Both the position numbers and the translations under genes were made by a program. The notes beneath the pieces were generated by a model. It was not told the DNA's origin. It was given only the letters and a program-made list of their open reading frames with translations, and ran no database searches. Shown in pieces: positions 57,976 to 59,786 of a DNA stretch of 59,786 nucleotides; positions within the stretch are counted from its first letter, which is position 1; each line of letters begins with the position of its first letter. Source of the stretch: Thermoguttaceae bacterium (lineage in GTDB: Bacteria > Planctomycetota > Planctomycetia > Pirellulales > Thermoguttaceae); the NCBI GenBank assembly GCA_017408405.1, contig JAFQUP010000050.1, positions 1 through 59,786 on the forward strand, written 5' to 3'.

Positions 57976-58287
57976 ATGAATTCAAATTTGTTCTTTCAGA
58001 AACTTCTTGCGGGAGTTTTTGTTTTCAGTCTTTTTCTCCTTCTCACGACCGTAATTTTTGCGGGTATGAGTGCTTTACTTTCAATGCTTGGCGATTCAGC
58101 GGCGGCATTCGTTTTGGGGTGGATTTCGGCTGGAATGGGATTTCTGTTTTTCTCGGCGTTTCTTCTTTTGGTTTTCCTTTTTATCGGTTTTTCTCTTTTA
58201 GGGAATGGCTTGACATTGGAGACTGTTGACGAAAAAATGACATGTGAAGGCCAGGAAGAAAAAAATCGGGAAACTGAAAAAGATTAA
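57976..58287 (+). CDS. Small membrane protein, unknown
   Basis: A 103-residue protein with two long hydrophobic stretches (about residues 10-37 and 45-74), then an acidic-basic tail (TVDEKMTCEGQEEKNRETEKD). No family recognised. It is driven by the perfect consensus promoter just upstream, so it should be well expressed. The ribosome site is weak (AAAGAG). It converges with flgM through a shared terminator. Confidence 0.7.
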   Translation: MNSNLFFQKLLAGVFVFSLFLLLTTVIFAGMSALLSMLGDSAAAFVLGWISAGMGFLFFSAFLLLVFLFIGFSLLGNGLTLETVDEKMTCEGQEEKNRETEKD

Positions 58288-58450
58288 GATCAAGAAGAAA
58301 CTGTTCTTCGAGAAAGAAAATGAAATATCTTAAAAAAACAGAGTTTTTTAAGTTTCCTGTTGAAATTTCAAGCCGGAATACTCAAATTCGCGGGTTTCTC
58401 CTCAAAACAGAGCGAAAAATTTCTTAATTTATCTACGAATATGGTTTATT

Positions 58451-58495
58451 AAAAAAGCACAAAACGGCAGTAAAGGTAAACCGTTTTGTGTTTTT
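58451..58495. terminator. Bidirectional terminator between convergent genes
   Basis: CACAAAACGG (58458-58467) and CCGTTTTGTG (58481-58490) form a perfect 10-bp stem, with T5 after it on the plus strand and A6 before it (T6 on the minus strand). Confidence 0.9.
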
Positions 58496-58548
58496 ATGGG
58501 GTGCTGTTTCCATCTGATGAAACTGGCAGAGAATGACTATTCCAAAAC

Positions 58549-58857
58549 TCAGTCATCAAATGACGCAAGGAGTTTTTCCAGTGCGATTTCGAGTTTCTCA
58601 GGAGTTTCGTAGGTTCCTGCCGCGATTTCCGCGCGAACGCGATTCACGAGATCCGTACGAATCCCGTCTATTTTTTCTCCTGAAAACGTGACGTCTGAGA
58701 CGGAAGCGGTTTCAGTGCCCTGAATGTTCACGACATCCTGTTTCAGCTGAACATTCTCCTTTTGGGAAATCTCTGTGTTTCCAGTTTCAGCCTTTGGCTG
58801 CTGAACCGCATTCACCCGACTGATTCCCGACACGTTCGACAGTTTGTTTATTTCCAT
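58549..58857 (-). CDS. flgM: Anti-sigma-28 factor FlgM
   Basis: A 102-residue FlgM-like protein. The C-terminal helix region IRTDLVNRVRAEIAAGTYETPEKLEIALEKLL is the sigma-28 binding part of FlgM; the N-terminal 65 residues are Asn/Gln/Val-rich and probably unfolded. FlgM holds FliA inactive until it is exported through the finished hook. GGGA lies 8 bases before the ATG. It is separate from fliN/O/P and has a sigma-70-like promoter rather than an obvious sigma-28 site. Confidence 0.85.
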   Translation of the reverse strand: MEINKLSNVSGISRVNAVQQPKAETGNTEISQKENVQLKQDVVNIQGTETASVSDVTFSGEKIDGIRTDLVNRVRAEIAAGTYETPEKLEIALEKLLASFDD

Positions 58858-58858
58858 T

Positions 58859-59369
58859 TTATTTCCCGTAAGTTTTTATCTGACGAGTGAGCGCCGTGTT
58901 TTGCAAATGATTCCAGTAAAGGGCGGAATCATTTGCGAAATTAAATTCCTTTTCCCTATGGCGCGTTCGACAAAGTTTTCCTAACTCTTTATTCTGAATT
59001 AAGACTTCAATCTTATGTATAGCATAAAAAGTAGGCAATGTGAAGAGCAATTTCTTGAAAAATTTTAAAAAATTCCAAAAAACATTAAACCTTTTTAAAT
59101 ATACCACATAAAAATGACTTTGTCCACCTCAAAACAAAAAACTTTTAAATTTAAATATTAACAAAACTAAAAGGCATTTTACCCAAAGCGCCTCCTTGGG
59201 GCACTTTTCCTATTTTAGCAAATCGGCAAAGATTGCCAAGTTTCTTCAGTTTAATTTCTCAATTTGGAAAAATTTTTAAGATTTTCGCAATACTTCCAAT
59301 GGAATTCGCGTTTAATAGACAGTTTAACTGATTTTATTCATTGATTTTTTATTTCGAAAGGAATGAACC
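58859..59369. other. Intergenic region between divergent genes
   Basis: AT-rich, with the flgM promoter at 59016-59044 and a hairpin AAAGCGCC/GGCACTTT (59185-59207, one G-T pair). No gene seen. Confidence 0.45.
59016..59044 (-). promoter_or_regulatory. flgM promoter (extended -10)
   Basis: On the minus strand TTCACA (59044-59039), 17 bp, TATACA (59021-59016) preceded by TGC. About 150 bases of leader follow. Confidence 0.5.
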
Positions 59370-59786
59370 ATGAAAAGTTTGAATTTTGTTTTAGCATTGG
59401 CTTTCTTGAGTGGAATCTTTACTTTTTCCTCGCTTCAAGCCCAAGAGAAGGCTCCGGCTGCTCAGCCCGCCGCTGTTCCGGCTGCCGCGCCAGAAGCTCA
59501 GAAATCTGATGCCGCACCAAATCAAAAAGCAAACGCGCAGAAACCGGCGAACGTGAAAAAAGGGCAGAATCAGAAAAAAGCAAACGCCCAGAAGCCGGCG
59601 AACGTGAAAAAAGGGCAGAATCAGAAAAAAGCAGACGCCCAGAAGCCGGCGAACGTGAAAAAAGGGCAGAATCAGAAAAAAGCAAACGCGCAGAAACCGG
59701 CGAACGTGAAAAAAGGGCAGAATCAAAAAAAAGCAAACGCGCAGAAACCGGCGAACGTGAAAAAAGGGCAGAATCAGAAAAAAGCA
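59370..59786 (+). CDS. Secreted Lys/Gln/Ala repeat protein, 3' partial
   Basis: An open frame from ATG 59370 runs off the window end, so 139 residues are visible. A signal peptide is clear (MKSLNFVLALAFLSGIFTFSSLQAQ). A short Ala/Pro-rich segment follows, then 17-residue basic repeats KANAQKPANVKKGQNQK, five whole copies before the edge. GAAAGGAATGAACC precedes the ATG. It is strongly basic, in contrast to the acidic repeat protein at 55864. Function unknown. Confidence 0.8.
   Translation, partial: MKSLNFVLALAFLSGIFTFSSLQAQEKAPAAQPAAVPAAAPEAQKSDAAPNQKANAQKPANVKKGQNQKKANAQKPANVKKGQNQKKADAQKPANVKKGQNQKKANAQKPANVKKGQNQKKANAQKPANVKKGQNQKKA
59529..59786. repeat. 51-bp tandem repeat, 5 or more copies
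   Basis: Units start at 59529, 59580, 59631, 59682, 59733 and continue past the edge (59784). They differ only at single bases, for example GCAAAC versus GCAGAC. All are in frame with the secreted protein at 59370. Confidence 0.93.

Overview
The window looks like a chromosome segment of a bacterium of the Planctomycetota, probably a lineage with moderate GC. This is inferred from the gene types together: a PEP-CTERM sorted exoprotein, a DUF1570 zincin, a hopanoid radical-SAM enzyme (HpnH), large secreted proteins rich in low-complexity repeats, several SGNH hydrolases, a B12-dependent ribonucleotide reductase, and an archaeal-style diadenylate cyclase with an N-terminal pyruvate-kinase-like region. 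No phage, integrase, transposase or CRISPR array was recognised. Many promoters are near-consensus sigma-70 (TTGAC-like, 16-17 bp, TATAAT-like).

Layout. 1-2.7 kb: the end of a PEP-CTERM protein and an alkaline phosphatase, visibly more GC-rich than what follows. 2.7-5.8 kb: a ferrous iron uptake operon (feoA, feoB, Cys-rich small membrane protein) on the minus strand, with several palindromic TTTAG...CTAAA boxes, one overlapping the promoter. 5.8-14.2 kb: an 881-residue Cys/Pro-rich secreted protein, a DUF1570 zincin, a SNF2 helicase, an unknown protein and HpnH. 14.4-18.2 kb: dxr and an oversized RseP-type site-2 protease. 18.4-24 kb: a degenerate FmdB-like zinc ribbon, then a minus-strand run encoding an 826-residue membrane-anchored protein, YraN, a TIM-barrel epimerase-like protein and a metallophosphoesterase. 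24-28.5 kb: a LuxR-type regulator with a degenerate receiver, a coiled-coil protein, a MarR regulator, a zincin and an Ala/Pro repeat protein.

28.9-36.2 kb: two SGNH hydrolases (one a tandem fusion), a CYTH enzyme, an AI-2E-type permease, ispF, tRNA-Pro(GGG) and a BON-domain protein. 36.6-40.1 kb: a three-gene operon of an unknown acidic protein, a membrane-anchored Hsp70-like ATPase and a small acidic zinc ribbon. This is the best candidate here for an undescribed system. 40.2-44.4 kb: nrdJ with its own promoter and a structured leader, then a roughly 1 kb gap holding a GC-rich inverted-repeat element. 44.4-47.6 kb: clpX followed by a histidine kinase and an OmpR-type regulator. 47.9-57.9 kb: small zinc-ribbon and SHOCT-like proteins, a HEAT-repeat lipoprotein, the diadenylate cyclase, a partial flagellar export set (fliN, fliO, fliP, without fliQ/fliR following), a hydrolase-like protein lacking its nucleophile, an Asp/Glu repeat protein and YmdB. 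58-59.8 kb: a small membrane protein, FlgM, and the start of a Lys/Gln repeat exoprotein running off the end.

How the genes fit together. Dxr and IspF are both MEP-pathway enzymes, and HpnH acts downstream in hopanoid synthesis. FliN/O/P and FlgM show that the cell probably builds flagella, with the remaining parts encoded elsewhere. The four secreted proteins with in-frame tandem repeats (21, 42, 36 and 51 bp units) suggest length-variable surface proteins. All functional calls rest on reading motifs by eye; no database search was run.
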